Shown: positions 52,608 through 62,480, counted from the first letter of the stretch. The stretch is DNA of 64,000 bases from Chitinophaga sancti (GCF_034424315.1 NZ_CP139972.1:2852001-2916000), one strand, 5' to 3'. Program-made: numbers and translations. Notes: a model not told the origin generated them from the letters alone.

Positions 52608-55022
52608 TCAACCATAAATAAACGGGAATTTATACATTCCATCATAAGGTTTGGTTTCTCCAATCAAGCGGTTTGTACCACCAGCCACTGCATCTGTAAA
52701 TGGCGTGAATGCTACTCTTCTTACTGTCATAGTCTGATGATGCCATGCGGCAACGCCTGCTGTCAGGAGTTGGGGATCCAGCAACCATGAGCTGTCTTCA
52801 AACTGGGAAGAAGGGAATGACAGGCCAAAAGAAAATCTGCCGGCAATGTCAGGAACAACGAATGGATTCGTCTGAATCAGGACACCGTCAATATAGTATT
52901 CCACTCTGTTCGCATACCAGTCCATTCTGAATTCATGGAATGCATCATCCCAGATATCCTTTCCAGCAGATGCACGCATTTCCAGGTATTCTTCTTCAAC
53001 AGGATTCGGTAGCCAGTTAAAACCGGCCCCATTACCCAATGGTCCTTTAGAATTCTTTAGTTTCACCTGATCTCTGCGGGGTTGATTCACTAACTGTTTC
53101 TCATCGCTAAACTTTGTCCAGCTGGAGAGCTGATTAGGTGCAGCAGGTGTATTGAGTTGCCAGGTACCATCATTGTTATCTCCTGCATTTACAATTACTT
53201 TCATACCGGCATAAGGATACACATAATTAACGGATACCATTTCGCTCAATGAGTTAAAGACCCACACTGAATTATTGGCAGGAAGCTCCATACTAAATTC
53301 ATTTTTTACAATCGTATAGTACCCGTTTGCACCATCACTCCGCTGGTGTAAGCCACTGGCAATAACCTGATCATAATATGGATCCTGAAGAAAAGCGGTT
53401 GCACGATTATATAACCTGAAAAAAGGGGATACACCAAATTGCTTTGGCAATTTTGCTTCTACGATGAACCGGCCATATCCGCAATAACTTCTGGTAGCTA
53501 CTGCTGCGCCTACACGCGTTTTCCAATACTCTCCTATCAATGGGTCACCCGGTTCGGTATGTTTCTTAGGCATTCTATCTTTATCAACACCCTGCACCAA
53601 ACCATCATATAAGTCACCATGTGCTTCCAGTACCAGCATCCCATCCCTGAAGTAGACATTTTTAGGTACTACTCCACCATCTGGCCCACCATCAAGATTT
53701 TCGTTGATCGCATAATGAGCCACCTGGAATGCATCTGTCATATTTAAGGTATCGTCAGACAATGCAAAGTTAAAATCAAATGGAGATGTCTGCTTTGTAA
53801 CTGCATCTACTGAAATATTGACTACCGGTGTAGTACTTGTATTACGGTTATACTTTACATAAAAATTATAATTACCTGCTGCTACACTCTGAGGGATTGT
53901 AAAACTAATTTTAGTACTGCTGACTGAAATCATGTTTTCATGAGGAATGGTAATAATATTGGCAGGGTTACTCACCTGCTGTAAATAGCCCGTCGGAGGA
54001 AGCAGCGTGGTGTAGCCGGAATTGTCTCCAGTCGAAGATAGCGCTGCCGTAACATATAAATTCCTGAACGTACCTTTACCACTAAACCCGGATGGATAAG
54101 GATTTCCTCCTACTGTGAGCATCTCATTAGCATTTGGTGTGCTAAAGTTTGAGCTGGTGCCTATAGAGCCGGTATTATTATTAGAACCATTCAGGATCAA
54201 ATGATAAAGAACGTTATTACCAATTGGTGCAGGGGCACTTCCAATCAACACATTGTTCCAGCTATCGGGAACGATCAGCGTAGTCGAGGTAAGCGTTTCT
54301 CTTGCAGTTGGATTTTTTTGCTGCCAAACGACCTTTTTCGTTGCGTTATCAACATAGACCATCACACCATTACCACTAGCATCTACACAAGATAAAAGTG
54401 GCCATACGCCGCTTGTTCCAAGGTCTGCAGTGCTTATATAAAAATTAACACCCATTGAGTAATAAGCAGCACCATTGTAACCAATTAAATTGGGTTGAGA
54501 GATACTTGTAGTTAACGACCCTGACGCAGCGTTTACATACAATCCTAAATAACCCTGATATTTCTTAAAAGCAGGAGCAGCTCCAGGAGATATACTGTAG
54601 GTAGCAAACCGGTCTATGAAATCATTTTCCAGTGTAAAAAATGCTTTACCAAAGGAAGGCATCATACCGGACAACAAATTAATACCTTCATTGACATAGT
54701 CGATCCTTGCATTAGGTGTAAAACGTGCGGTTACCTGAGCGAATGCCAGTTCGCTGGGAGTGGTATATAATATATCCACCTGCCCGCCAATTATATCGTT
54801 ATTCTGCAATCTTAATACATAGGGCATTGCATTTTCCAGACCCTTGATGAGCGGTGGATTTATGATTGTTCCATTTGCCAGTACAAACAGGCTGTCTGTA
54901 ACCAGTGTATAACTATCGGATACATCCGGAGCATCCTGCCTGCGAAAGCTCAGGCGGAGTGTTTGTGGGGTAGATGGTGCATTACCATCAGCCCACTTCA
55001 CTTTTTTTAGCTCAATATTCAT
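52608..55022 (-). CDS. large tail fibre with C-terminal GH16-like domain
   Basis: An 804-residue protein at the distal end of the tail operon. Residues 1-90 are an unrecognised N-terminal domain, probably for attachment. About 100-330 read as a LamG-like concanavalin fold (YLGLYVNAASGSL ... FYISTADLGTSGVW). Residues 440-780 resemble a GH16 laminarinase-like domain: NVYFRDGMLVLEAHG, YGRFIVEAKLPKQFGVSPFF, FHEFRMDWYANRVEYYIDGV. At the GH16 catalytic E-x-D-x-E the sequence is E575-F-S-M-E579, with Ser in place of the middle Asp. It could bind or cut a surface glycan of the target cell. There is no signal peptide. Confidence 0.75.
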   Translation of the reverse strand: MNIELKKVKWADGNAPSTPQTLRLSFRRQDAPDVSDSYTLVTDSLFVLANGTIINPPLIKGLENAMPYVLRLQNNDIIGGQVDILYTTPSELAFAQVTARFTPNARIDYVNEGINLLSGMMPSFGKAFFTLENDFIDRFATYSISPGAAPAFKKYQGYLGLYVNAASGSLTTSISQPNLIGYNGAAYYSMGVNFYISTADLGTSGVWPLLSCVDASGNGVMVYVDNATKKVVWQQKNPTARETLTSTTLIVPDSWNNVLIGSAPAPIGNNVLYHLILNGSNNNTGSIGTSSNFSTPNANEMLTVGGNPYPSGFSGKGTFRNLYVTAALSSTGDNSGYTTLLPPTGYLQQVSNPANIITIPHENMISVSSTKISFTIPQSVAAGNYNFYVKYNRNTSTTPVVNISVDAVTKQTSPFDFNFALSDDTLNMTDAFQVAHYAINENLDGGPDGGVVPKNVYFRDGMLVLEAHGDLYDGLVQGVDKDRMPKKHTEPGDPLIGEYWKTRVGAAVATRSYCGYGRFIVEAKLPKQFGVSPFFRLYNRATAFLQDPYYDQVIASGLHQRSDGANGYYTIVKNEFSMELPANNSVWVFNSLSEMVSVNYVYPYAGMKVIVNAGDNNDGTWQLNTPAAPNQLSSWTKFSDEKQLVNQPRRDQVKLKNSKGPLGNGAGFNWLPNPVEEEYLEMRASAGKDIWDDAFHEFRMDWYANRVEYYIDGVLIQTNPFVVPDIAGRFSFGLSFPSSQFEDSSWLLDPQLLTAGVAAWHHQTMTVRRVAFTPFTDAVAGGTNRLIGETKPYDGMYKFPFIYG

Positions 55023-55041
55023 TTGCTATTTCTTTTAAAAT

Positions 55042-55500
55042 TTATACATAGTTGTCTAACTCTATACCTGCTATTGCGCCAGGGCTGCCAGTAAAGGAAG
55101 GTCGGATCATATACAACCGGAACCATGCATGGGTTGTATCATTATACTTCTCATATACTTCGCCGCCCTGCGCAATGAGCGGGCATATTACCTGTGTGCC
55201 TTTGGTGGCAGTTGGATATTGTTCATTCAGGTACTGATCAGAAAGAGGGGTGCTGACATCCAGTCTCCATATTTTTTTCATGGAGCCGATCACTTCCTGG
55301 AATTGCTGATAAAGTGCATTGAAGGCTTCGAAATCGGTTTTGTTGTCCAGCAGTGCGCGCAGTCCGGTGATATTTTCGATGCCGATGGTATCTTCTGATT
55401 TGTGCATGAAGCTGTCCAGCCAATCCCAGAATTGATCCTGGGTGGGGTATGCTCCTGTTTGAAACCATCCTTTTAGTTTATTACGTTCGCGTATTGCCAT
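55042..55500 (-). CDS. tail-associated small fibre protein
   Basis: A 152-residue protein. The N-terminus (KLKGWFQTGAYPTQDQFWDWLDSF) is a motif I associate with fibre-attached proteins of Bacteroidota phage tails. The middle is helical and the end is beta-rich (GEVYEKYNDTTHAWFRLYM). It lies between the collar-like gene and the large fibre, with tight spacing, so it is probably an adaptor or short fibre. Its function is inferred from position. Confidence 0.55.
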   Translation of the reverse strand: MAIRERNKLKGWFQTGAYPTQDQFWDWLDSFMHKSEDTIGIENITGLRALLDNKTDFEAFNALYQQFQEVIGSMKKIWRLDVSTPLSDQYLNEQYPTATKGTQVICPLIAQGGEVYEKYNDTTHAWFRLYMIRPSFTGSPGAIAGIELDNYV

Positions 55501-55505
55501 AGGGG

Positions 55506-56354
55506 TTATAATTTCATAATGAAGAGAGTGACGATAAATGGAGGACGGTTTTCGTGAGCCTGGCTACCGCCGGCGGGAACCATAGATGCATCAAAGTCAC
55601 CACCGCGCCTGATAAAGGTTGATACCACTGATGCATACCCATTATCAAATCCAAATGCTTCGCCTGTAGCAGAAAATCTATGTGTATGCTGAGGCATCTG
55701 ATCCATTGACAAGGTCACTGATTCCACACCGCCGGTTTTACCGGGCGCATTATAATCCATCCTGCTGGGATCATAACCAATGGGAAACTTACCCATCCGG
55801 TTATTCGTATTGTTGAAACCATTACAGATGGCCCAACCGGCTCTTTCATTCTTACCTAAGCCAGTGCTATCGAAATTCTCAAGTATGTATTTTGTATCGC
55901 AGTCCACCTGAATGACGTCTCCTTTCTTCCAAAGACTTCCCAATTGCTGTGTAAATGAGGCCTTCAGGTTAGCGATTGTATCCCGCAGGCTTAGCAGGGT
56001 TTCTATCCGCTGCAGGTTGCCATAGGCAATACCGCCGGAGCCAAAACGGGCTCTTTTTGTAAAGTATACATTGCGGGTCACCTGGTCGGCAAAAAGCCTG
56101 CTTTCCATGAGTTCTTCTACGATCCAGGTATCCAGTTTAGGGCCTCCTACAAAGGGTAATAATTCCCCCTCATAACTGATCCATCCATCTGCTACATTGT
56201 TCCCGACTTCTTCCATACCTGACACGATCACTGCATTGCCGATCATCTTTGATAATCCTGCCAGCGCATCGTGGTAGGAAGACTGCATAAAGGCAAGCGT
56301 ATACTGGGTCATGGGGAAACCACCCAGGTTTGTCAATTGTTCTATTTTGTTCAT
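55506..56354 (-). CDS. tail-collar/fibre-like protein
   Basis: A 282-residue protein. Its second half has tail-collar fibre features: WAICNGFNNTNNRMGKFPIGYD, DQMPQHTHRFSATG, and the end QAHENRPPFIVTLFIMKL, as in microcystin-dependent-type and short tail fibre proteins. The first half is helical. It overlaps the gpI-like gene by 4 bp. It likely sits at the baseplate periphery. Confidence 0.75.
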   Translation of the reverse strand: MNKIEQLTNLGGFPMTQYTLAFMQSSYHDALAGLSKMIGNAVIVSGMEEVGNNVADGWISYEGELLPFVGGPKLDTWIVEELMESRLFADQVTRNVYFTKRARFGSGGIAYGNLQRIETLLSLRDTIANLKASFTQQLGSLWKKGDVIQVDCDTKYILENFDSTGLGKNERAGWAICNGFNNTNNRMGKFPIGYDPSRMDYNAPGKTGGVESVTLSMDQMPQHTHRFSATGEAFGFDNGYASVVSTFIRRGGDFDASMVPAGGSQAHENRPPFIVTLFIMKL

Positions 56355-56836
56355 ACTCTTTGAATTTTGTAAGCCATACCAGCCAGCTTATAGGTATCGA
56401 TCAGCGCTGCCATTTCATCATCATTGAAGCTAACTGCTTTAGGTACCAACACATAAAAGTCTACAGGTTCATTGCCGATCTCCGCTTCAGTAAAAAGATA
56501 GAGGGGATGTTCTTCTGATTCCAGGTACAGGAACTTTGGTTTTGATTCCTCTTCCTGGTAGATCAGGGTTACTTCATTACTGACTGCATCTACGATGCGG
56601 ATTCCCCTGTCAGCCAGATCGTACCTGTCATTCAGCAGTTTTTCCATGTATACCACCTGTGGGGTAATGCTTAATCTATACAGGTTTGCATCACGGTTAC
56701 GTCTAAACTGCTGGTACAATAAATTGACGGGGTAAGTGATCGCCTGTAACCAGGATAGATGCAATACCTTTCTCAATCGTGGCGGCATGAGTAGCCTGAT
56801 CAGCCGGTGGTAATCAATGTCAAATATTTTACTCAT
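56351..56836 (-). CDS. baseplate protein, gpI-like position
   Basis: A 161-residue protein directly after the gpJ-like gene (4-bp overlap), the place of tail protein I in P2-type phages. The sequence opens with a helical MPPRLRKVLHLSWLQAITYP segment and ends with beta-rich YVLVPKAVSFNDDEMAALID. Motif evidence for gpI is weak; the call leans on gene order and size. Confidence 0.55.
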   Translation of the reverse strand: MSKIFDIDYHRLIRLLMPPRLRKVLHLSWLQAITYPVNLLYQQFRRNRDANLYRLSITPQVVYMEKLLNDRYDLADRGIRIVDAVSNEVTLIYQEEESKPKFLYLESEEHPLYLFTEAEIGNEPVDFYVLVPKAVSFNDDEMAALIDTYKLAGMAYKIQRV

Positions 56837-57675
56837 TTGATGGTGCTTTGTGGAAGGAAATCAATATGAAGATCTTTGTCCACCTGGAAACGCAGGTATC
56901 CGGCATCAGGGCTATATTTTACATCAAATGCAGCATAGGCTAAAGTGCCATACTGAGCCTGTGCCCGTACGATATGGGGTATTACGACACCATCTACCTG
57001 TTGCAGTGCATCTACCAGGTAGGCCAGTACAAGCGTACCATTGAAAGGCAAATTCTTCAGGTAGTTCTTCACCTGGTTACGAACAGGGTCTTCCACTGTA
57101 CCATCGAGGCGATTGCCTTTACTATCTAACACAAGCGGGTTGTAATAGACAATCATATCCAGTTTCAGATTATCAGGAGGCAGGCTTTCAATTACCAGCG
57201 GTGTTACACCGGCATCCTTGATCTTATTCATATAAGTGCCGAATGATTCCAGCTGTTGCCCGGTGAGTGCATCCAGGTCTCCATTCACGATACGGGCCAC
57301 CTTCAGGCGCAGGCCTTTGGATTGCTCTACCACAGCACTGTAAGCAATAATTTGTTGTGCGTTTACCTGGTCTTCTGTAAGTTTTGAATTATCATAATAA
57401 TCCTTTTCATAGGCCAGCTCTGATCCATGCTGGAAGGCTCTTGCTTTATTCGCATACCAGCGCAGGCTATGCGGTGCTTTTTCGTTGATCAGCGTCGTCA
57501 CTTCTGCTTTATGCAGATCAAAGAGGTTCTCCAGCGCCCAGATGCTTACTGCGACAATATAGGTCCAGAGCCGCCATACGGCCACCTTACTGGTGCTGTT
57601 AAGCGAAGAAAGCTCTGTAGTACCTGTGATACGGCTGATAATATCATCCTGTATTTCGGTGATTGTTCTTGCCAT
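56833..57675 (-). CDS. baseplate J-like wedge protein
   Basis: A 280-residue protein that begins with the helical, tryptophan-rich VAVWRLWTYIVAVSIWALEN / LFDLHKAEVT typical of Bacteroidota baseplate J-like proteins. Later DPVRNQVKNYLKNLPFNGTL matches the J-type pattern. It is probably a wedge linking hub and fibres. Gene order (gp25-like, LysM, J, I) matches contractile tails. Confidence 0.7.
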   Translation of the reverse strand: MARTITEIQDDIISRITGTTELSSLNSTSKVAVWRLWTYIVAVSIWALENLFDLHKAEVTTLINEKAPHSLRWYANKARAFQHGSELAYEKDYYDNSKLTEDQVNAQQIIAYSAVVEQSKGLRLKVARIVNGDLDALTGQQLESFGTYMNKIKDAGVTPLVIESLPPDNLKLDMIVYYNPLVLDSKGNRLDGTVEDPVRNQVKNYLKNLPFNGTLVLAYLVDALQQVDGVVIPHIVRAQAQYGTLAYAAFDVKYSPDAGYLRFQVDKDLHIDFLPQSTIK

Positions 57676-57690
57676 AAATTATTTAATTTT

Positions 57691-57996
57691 TTAACTGATG
57701 CGAAGGTCCAGCTGTACGCCCATGTAGCCGATACCTCCCAATACGTTGACGACTTCTTCGGGAGTAAATACATTAGCAGGTATCACACCTTCACTCTGCA
57801 GATCCTGCCACATACGCATGTCGATCACGTCTATATCGGGAATGAATAAACTTTCCCCGGCCAGGTAATCATCTGTAATACTGCGGGTATTGGCAAGCGC
57901 AAAGTCGAAGAGGGCGGCGATACTTCCTTTTTCCTGCATTGCAATATCAAGGAGGCATTGATGGGGTTTTACATTAACTGTCTTCATAGCTTGCAT
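57691..57996 (-). CDS. LysM-like tail protein (gpX-type)
   Basis: A 101-residue protein. The first half (VNVKPHQCLLDIAMQEKGSI ... DYLAGESLFIPD) has the LysM pattern of tail protein X: a beta strand, a 'D.A....GS...L.DFA..N' helix and a 'L..G..L.IP' strand. It is cytoplasmic and likely caps or links the hub. It overlaps the gp25-like gene by 23 bp. Confidence 0.65.
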   Translation of the reverse strand: MQAMKTVNVKPHQCLLDIAMQEKGSIAALFDFALANTRSITDDYLAGESLFIPDIDVIDMRMWQDLQSEGVIPANVFTPEEVVNVLGGIGYMGVQLDLRIS

Positions 57997-58267
57997 CGAT
58001 GTTTAACTGACCTGAGTCAGCAAGGGTTATTTTATGTACGACCATCCCATCGGCAATAAACTGGTTACGGATCTCGGCAAGCAGGGAACGATAATCATTA
58101 TCGTTTAAGAAGCCGAAGGCATCAACTCCTGTATCGGGGTATTCCTTGAAGGTAGCCCGGTTGTTCATGAGGAGAATTTTCTGGTGCTGGAGATCGCTGA
58201 AACCTGTGACGAAATCGCCATTGAGAATATCGAGGTCAAGGTCATTGTTGTATAGGATGTCTTTCAT
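57974..58267 (-). CDS. gp25/gpW-like baseplate wedge protein
   Basis: A 97-residue protein with the lysozyme-fold gp25 pattern: DILNGDFVTGFSDLQHQKIL, FKEYPDTGVDAFGFLN, and LLAEIRNQFIADGMVVHKIT. Such proteins form the inner wedge of contractile baseplates. It is followed by the LysM gene with 23-bp overlap and preceded by an unknown 74-residue gene with a 4-bp overlap. Confidence 0.7.
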   Translation of the reverse strand: MKDILYNNDLDLDILNGDFVTGFSDLQHQKILLMNNRATFKEYPDTGVDAFGFLNDNDYRSLLAEIRNQFIADGMVVHKITLADSGQLNIDASYEDS

Positions 58268-58488
58268 GTCAGGTTGCCATTAAATGGAGGTTTAACCAAA
58301 AAGGTAGCGGGATCTGTAGTCATTCCTCCTATATAAACAATAGTTGCTGTTTTCACATAGGTATCTATTGCTTCTGCCAGCTTGCCACACAGTTTATCCA
58401 GCGTAGCTTCCTCATCTCCATCCGAACTTTTCATTTCTTTGAAAGCCATCTTTATCTGGGCTTCCAGGGCACTTTTATTCAGTGGCAT
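58264..58488 (-). CDS. small baseplate-region protein, unknown
   Basis: A 74-residue protein, helical at the front (LEAQIKMAFKEMKSSDGDEE) and ending in VKPPFNGNLT. No family is recognised, but its overlap with the gp25-like gene and position after the spike gene suggest a structural or chaperone role in the baseplate. Confidence 0.6.
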   Translation of the reverse strand: MPLNKSALEAQIKMAFKEMKSSDGDEEATLDKLCGKLAEAIDTYVKTATIVYIGGMTTDPATFLVKPPFNGNLT

Positions 58489-58492
58489 AAGA

Positions 58493-58957
58493 TCATTTTA
58501 AAATTTTCGCTATTCTATCTTTTATATCTGTGAAAGCAGATTTATTCATCGGTGCATAGATCGTCACAATTTCATCGAGCAGATCATCCAGGCATTTCTT
58601 CAGGGATTCTTCACCGGCACTTACTTTCAAGCCATCTTTATCCATTTCGAATAACCTGTCTTCAACGAAATACTGGATCTTATCCACTTTCTCCATGCTG
58701 ATTACAACGAAGTAATTGCTCTGCTGGATGCGTGCTATCAGCACACTGCTTTTCTTCTGTGGAAATACCAATACGCCGTCATTATCACCAATTACAGCCC
58801 GTAGCCGTACATCGGATATTTTCAGACCGGTAGCTGTCAGTGCCACAATGGAGCCTGCAGCTTCATCGACATCATCAACTACAGCCGGGATAATGACCGT
58901 ATCGGTATGTACCAGTTTCCGCAAAGCATCTACCAGTTCACGTTGTTTATTACTCAT
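58493..58957 (-). CDS. gpV/gp45-like central spike protein
   Basis: A 154-residue protein with a central OB-fold-like part (VRLRAVIGDNDGVLVFPQKK, SSVLIARIQQSNYFVVISME) and a short C-terminal helix. Size and position after the gpD-like hub gene fit the tail spike/puncturing protein. A PAAR tip was not seen. Confidence 0.6.
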   Translation of the reverse strand: MSNKQRELVDALRKLVHTDTVIIPAVVDDVDEAAGSIVALTATGLKISDVRLRAVIGDNDGVLVFPQKKSSVLIARIQQSNYFVVISMEKVDKIQYFVEDRLFEMDKDGLKVSAGEESLKKCLDDLLDEIVTIYAPMNKSAFTDIKDRIAKILK

Positions 58958-58962
58958 GATGA

Positions 58963-60000
58963 TTAAATTTTAAGACCTATCTCTGCTTTCCGCCGGCCAC
59001 CCGACGCATTGAAAGTTACTTCTGTACTTTCAATGCGGTAGGTGCCATTACGGACAGGATACTTTGTATCAGATATCTCAGCCTTACATCCGGGAAATGC
59101 AAAAGGTTGCAGGAACGCTTCGAGTTTGCCTTCGTAGCCATCGTATTTCAGTGTTTTCAACTTATTCTCCGCAGCTTTCTTCAGGGCAGCATCATCCTGG
59201 AAGTTAGAGATCTGGAGGAGCGTTTCTACGCCATTCTTATCCCCGGCTTCCTGTATATGCGCTTTGTTTTTCGTATCTATGTAGATAGCTTTGACTAACA
59301 CGTGTGCATCATTGGCTTTCCTGAATTTGAGTTCACTATCCTTGATGACAGTAAACCCGAGCTCATACCAGGCATTTTCCTTTATCTTCTTATAGTTCAA
59401 TATATCACTGGTTTTGCGCCCACGCACGTAATCTCCGGCTTGTGGATGTTCAATATGATCGAAGCCGGCATATAACCATCTCCCTTCGAAATAAACATTC
59501 ATACTGAGGTCTTTTTTAAACCAGTCGAGTATATCAGTACCTGATTTGCCATCGAAATAAGCCTGGTGCAGGTCGAGATCCGAGACTTCAGTACTCACTT
59601 TAATATCAGTACCGTCAGTGATGGTGCTGAGCAGTTTTTTCAGCGAAGTTGCTTTCTGGTTTTCCAGGATTCCTTTCTGCTTCAGCTGCCAGCTATAGCC
59701 TTCACATTCTATTACGCAAGGGGTAGCTGCATTGATCCTGGCTACAAAGCCTTCGAATTCCAGCTCCCTCTTATCATCATAACCCAGCCATATTTCTACT
59801 TTGTCGCCTTCTGCAAACTGTGCGGCAGAGCTGACAACTGATTTGGTCGGAAACTGACCGGTATACCGCAATACGGCGGAGGCGGGTATGGTAATGGAAG
59901 CGGTATCGGTATAGGAATGCAGGCTACGTTTTATTTTCACCTCCTTTACTGAATAAAAGGTATAACTGCCAATCTTAATTTCACATTGCAGTACAAACAT
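58963..60000 (-). CDS. gpD/gp27-like baseplate hub protein
   Basis: A 345-residue hub: EVKIKRSLHSYTDTASITIP, GDKVEIWLGYDDKRELEFEG, DWFKKDLSMNVYFEGRWLYA and a C-terminal AFPGCKAEISDTKYPVRNGTY. These match phage late control D/VgrG-like hub architecture. Its ATG is directly next to the DUF6046 gene stop. Confidence 0.75.
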   Translation of the reverse strand: MFVLQCEIKIGSYTFYSVKEVKIKRSLHSYTDTASITIPASAVLRYTGQFPTKSVVSSAAQFAEGDKVEIWLGYDDKRELEFEGFVARINAATPCVIECEGYSWQLKQKGILENQKATSLKKLLSTITDGTDIKVSTEVSDLDLHQAYFDGKSGTDILDWFKKDLSMNVYFEGRWLYAGFDHIEHPQAGDYVRGRKTSDILNYKKIKENAWYELGFTVIKDSELKFRKANDAHVLVKAIYIDTKNKAHIQEAGDKNGVETLLQISNFQDDAALKKAAENKLKTLKYDGYEGKLEAFLQPFAFPGCKAEISDTKYPVRNGTYRIESTEVTFNASGGRRKAEIGLKI

Positions 60001-60531
60001 CTATGCTTTGTTTAGTATGAATTTTAAATCGCTGATGAGGTTCATTTCATAAGCCTGGATATTCTGTGTACCTGGTGTAGCAGGAAAAGAAAGATCGGTG
60101 ATCACTACAGTTTCGCCTTCGCTAAAGACAAGAGAGGTCAATGCACAATAAATAGGCAGGGCTGCATTGCGGTTATACAGATCTACAAGTTCGCTGATCT
60201 CATTATCAGGAAAAATGTTGTCATCCCGGATGATGATGCCTTTAATATTTATTTTGAAATCGTCTTTGCTGACCAGCTCTTTTACGCTACCAGAGCGGTA
60301 CACCAGGGGTGTTTGTACAATGGTCTTTTTGCTGGAGATACTGATGACGGGGTTATACAGTTCCAGTGTTCCTATTTTTACCGCCATGAAATAGGAGGTG
60401 TTATAGGACGCATTGCCGTAGTAACTCGTTCCTCTTCTATTATTAGCAGGCTGATTCGGTACTTTAAAATTCTTAGGGGTATAGCCAAAGGTACTTGCAA
60501 AGATGCTGCTGATATCGATATCTAATGCCAT
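60001..60531 (-). CDS. DUF6046 tail protein
   Basis: A 176-residue protein: KTIVQTPLVYRSGSVKELVS / KDDFKINIKGIIIRDDNIFP and EISELVDLYNRNAALPIYCA are the DUF6046 pattern found between tape measure and hub in Bacteroidota phages. It probably forms part of the hub or the LysM-type tail terminus link. Role inferred from position. Confidence 0.7.
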   Translation of the reverse strand: MALDIDISSIFASTFGYTPKNFKVPNQPANNRRGTSYYGNASYNTSYFMAVKIGTLELYNPVISISSKKTIVQTPLVYRSGSVKELVSKDDFKINIKGIIIRDDNIFPDNEISELVDLYNRNAALPIYCALTSLVFSEGETVVITDLSFPATPGTQNIQAYEMNLISDLKFILNKA

Positions 60532-60533
60532 AG

Positions 60534-62459
60534 TTATGCTGTTTTTAATACATGCAGTAATGCATCTGTCACTTGCTGTTCCATGTCGGTGATACTTTCG
60601 GCGAGTGTATTGGTGGTGATATTGATTGTTTCGACTAATTTCTGCAGGGTAATATTTACCGTGCGTGCACCGCCGTTAGTGATGCCTGTTGCGGTATCTT
60701 TAGCAGTGTCGAGCGACATCTTTTTGCGGGTATTATCAGGGGTCCAGGAAGCGGAGGTGCCAACTCCATCCAAAGCGTTGGTACCACCAAAAGGCACGCC
60801 CCTGTTCCAGGTACCGGATGCGCCACGGCCTTTGCTTTTGCCCCCAGTTGCGGTTTGTGGTAACCAGTCACCGTTTGCGCCTGCTCCACCGCCATTTCCG
60901 CTACCGAATCCACCAAAATTTCCCTGGCCAGGAACAGGAGGTGTGGTCATACCCGGGCCTTGTGCCTGGCCTTTCTTTTTGTTCACCTCTGCATTAAAGG
61001 CATCGGCGGCTTTGCCGCCCATTTCCTTCATGTCATTGATGACGGTTTTGGCGGTATTATAACCAGAGAGATCTTTGATCGCCTCTTTACCTGATTGCCA
61101 TGCTTTATCCCAGTCACCACTGAAGAGGTACATCACTGCCTGGCCGATATTGCTGATACCGGAGATCAGCGACTTGATAGGGGCAATGGCGATATCCCAG
61201 ATCATCCCGGCAAAGCCTTTGAGTACTTCCCAGGCAGCCATAATCGCGCCCCTGAACCAGCCGAAAGTATTCCATGCATACACGACCGCGCCTATCAGCA
61301 AACCGACTGCAACGAAAATAGCACCGATGCCACTGCTGGCCATTGCAGGCCCGAGTAGTTCTGCGGCCAATGTCCAGGCTTTATAACCCAGTACTACACC
61401 TCCGATCACTGTGACGAGAAAACCTACCAGTTCAGCATTCCGGGAAATCCAGCCAGCTGCCTGACCGAGCCAGTCAACCATCGGCTTTAGTGTATTCTCC
61501 ACGAAATTGCTCACCGTAGGCATCAGCGCATTTCCAACGGTTGCACCCGCCTCACTCATTTTCTCCTGTAGGCCGTGCCATTGTCCGGCGGCGGTTTCAC
61601 TTTGTTCTTTCATCACACCAAAGAATGCTCCACCCTGCGAAGTTGCTGCCTGTAAGGCAGCTACCACACTATCTGTCGAGATGCCTCCTGCTTCCATGGA
61701 TGCTTTTAATTGTTCCATGGTTTGCCCGCTATTGGCGGCCATCATTTCAAGTGGTTTAAACCCCGCATCGTTCATCTCTTTCAATGATTCAGCGGTAAGA
61801 TGCCCTGCCTGTTGCATATCGCCAAAAGCTTTGGAGAGGGAATCCATTTTCGTTTGATTACCTCCACTCACATCTTCCAGCATACTTAGAGTAGGCATGA
61901 GTTTATTGGCAGCTACACCACTTTCGAGCAGGGAGGCGGCGTTTTCCTGCAGCTTGTCATTATCGAAAAGAGAGGTGGCCGCCATCTGGTGAATGTCTTT
62001 CAGGATGCCTGCGGCTGTGGAGGAAGAACCGGTTAGTTGTTTGAAACTAAGTTGTGCCGTTTCCGCCGCCATACCCAGCCTGAGCAGGTCCGGGCCGCCT
62101 TCTATGACTTTGTCCAGGCCACTATCGAAAACCTTCCTGAAATTTTCGGCCCAGCCTTTCCGGGCGGCAAAGTCAGCCAGGTCCTGTGTTTTCTTTCGCT
62201 GCTCTTCGATCTCGATCTTTCGCTTTTCGATGGTCACAAACTCCTTGAAGCCTTTTGTTTCTTTTTGTTTTTTATTGATCTTTTCTAATTCATCATCGAT
62301 CTGCTGGAGTGAGCCTTTAAGGATCTTATTGGATCCTACATACAGGTTATTTTGATTGATGGTATTCTGTACCCAGTTATCGATCTTACTGAAAGCAGCA
62401 TCGGCTGCCTTCAGTAAGTCTTTATAGGTATCGGAAGTAATTGTTTTAAGGTCTGCCAT
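60534..62459 (-). CDS. tape measure protein
   Basis: A 641-residue protein. It starts with a coiled coil (LQQIDDELEKINKKQKETKG), then a TMP-type domain (FKQLTGSSSTAAGILKDIHQ, LTAESLKEMNDAGFKPLEMM), and hydrophobic helices at about 345-450 (LVGFLVTVIGGVVLGYKAWT, GIGAIFVAVGLLIGAVVYAW). A Gly-rich linker and a C-terminal coiled coil follow. It sets tail length; 641 residues implies a moderately short tail. Confidence 0.88.
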   Translation of the reverse strand: MADLKTITSDTYKDLLKAADAAFSKIDNWVQNTINQNNLYVGSNKILKGSLQQIDDELEKINKKQKETKGFKEFVTIEKRKIEIEEQRKKTQDLADFAARKGWAENFRKVFDSGLDKVIEGGPDLLRLGMAAETAQLSFKQLTGSSSTAAGILKDIHQMAATSLFDNDKLQENAASLLESGVAANKLMPTLSMLEDVSGGNQTKMDSLSKAFGDMQQAGHLTAESLKEMNDAGFKPLEMMAANSGQTMEQLKASMEAGGISTDSVVAALQAATSQGGAFFGVMKEQSETAAGQWHGLQEKMSEAGATVGNALMPTVSNFVENTLKPMVDWLGQAAGWISRNAELVGFLVTVIGGVVLGYKAWTLAAELLGPAMASSGIGAIFVAVGLLIGAVVYAWNTFGWFRGAIMAAWEVLKGFAGMIWDIAIAPIKSLISGISNIGQAVMYLFSGDWDKAWQSGKEAIKDLSGYNTAKTVINDMKEMGGKAADAFNAEVNKKKGQAQGPGMTTPPVPGQGNFGGFGSGNGGGAGANGDWLPQTATGGKSKGRGASGTWNRGVPFGGTNALDGVGTSASWTPDNTRKKMSLDTAKDTATGITNGGARTVNITLQKLVETINITTNTLAESITDMEQQVTDALLHVLKTA

Positions 62460-62480
62460 TGTATAGTTTTTTACGCCATG

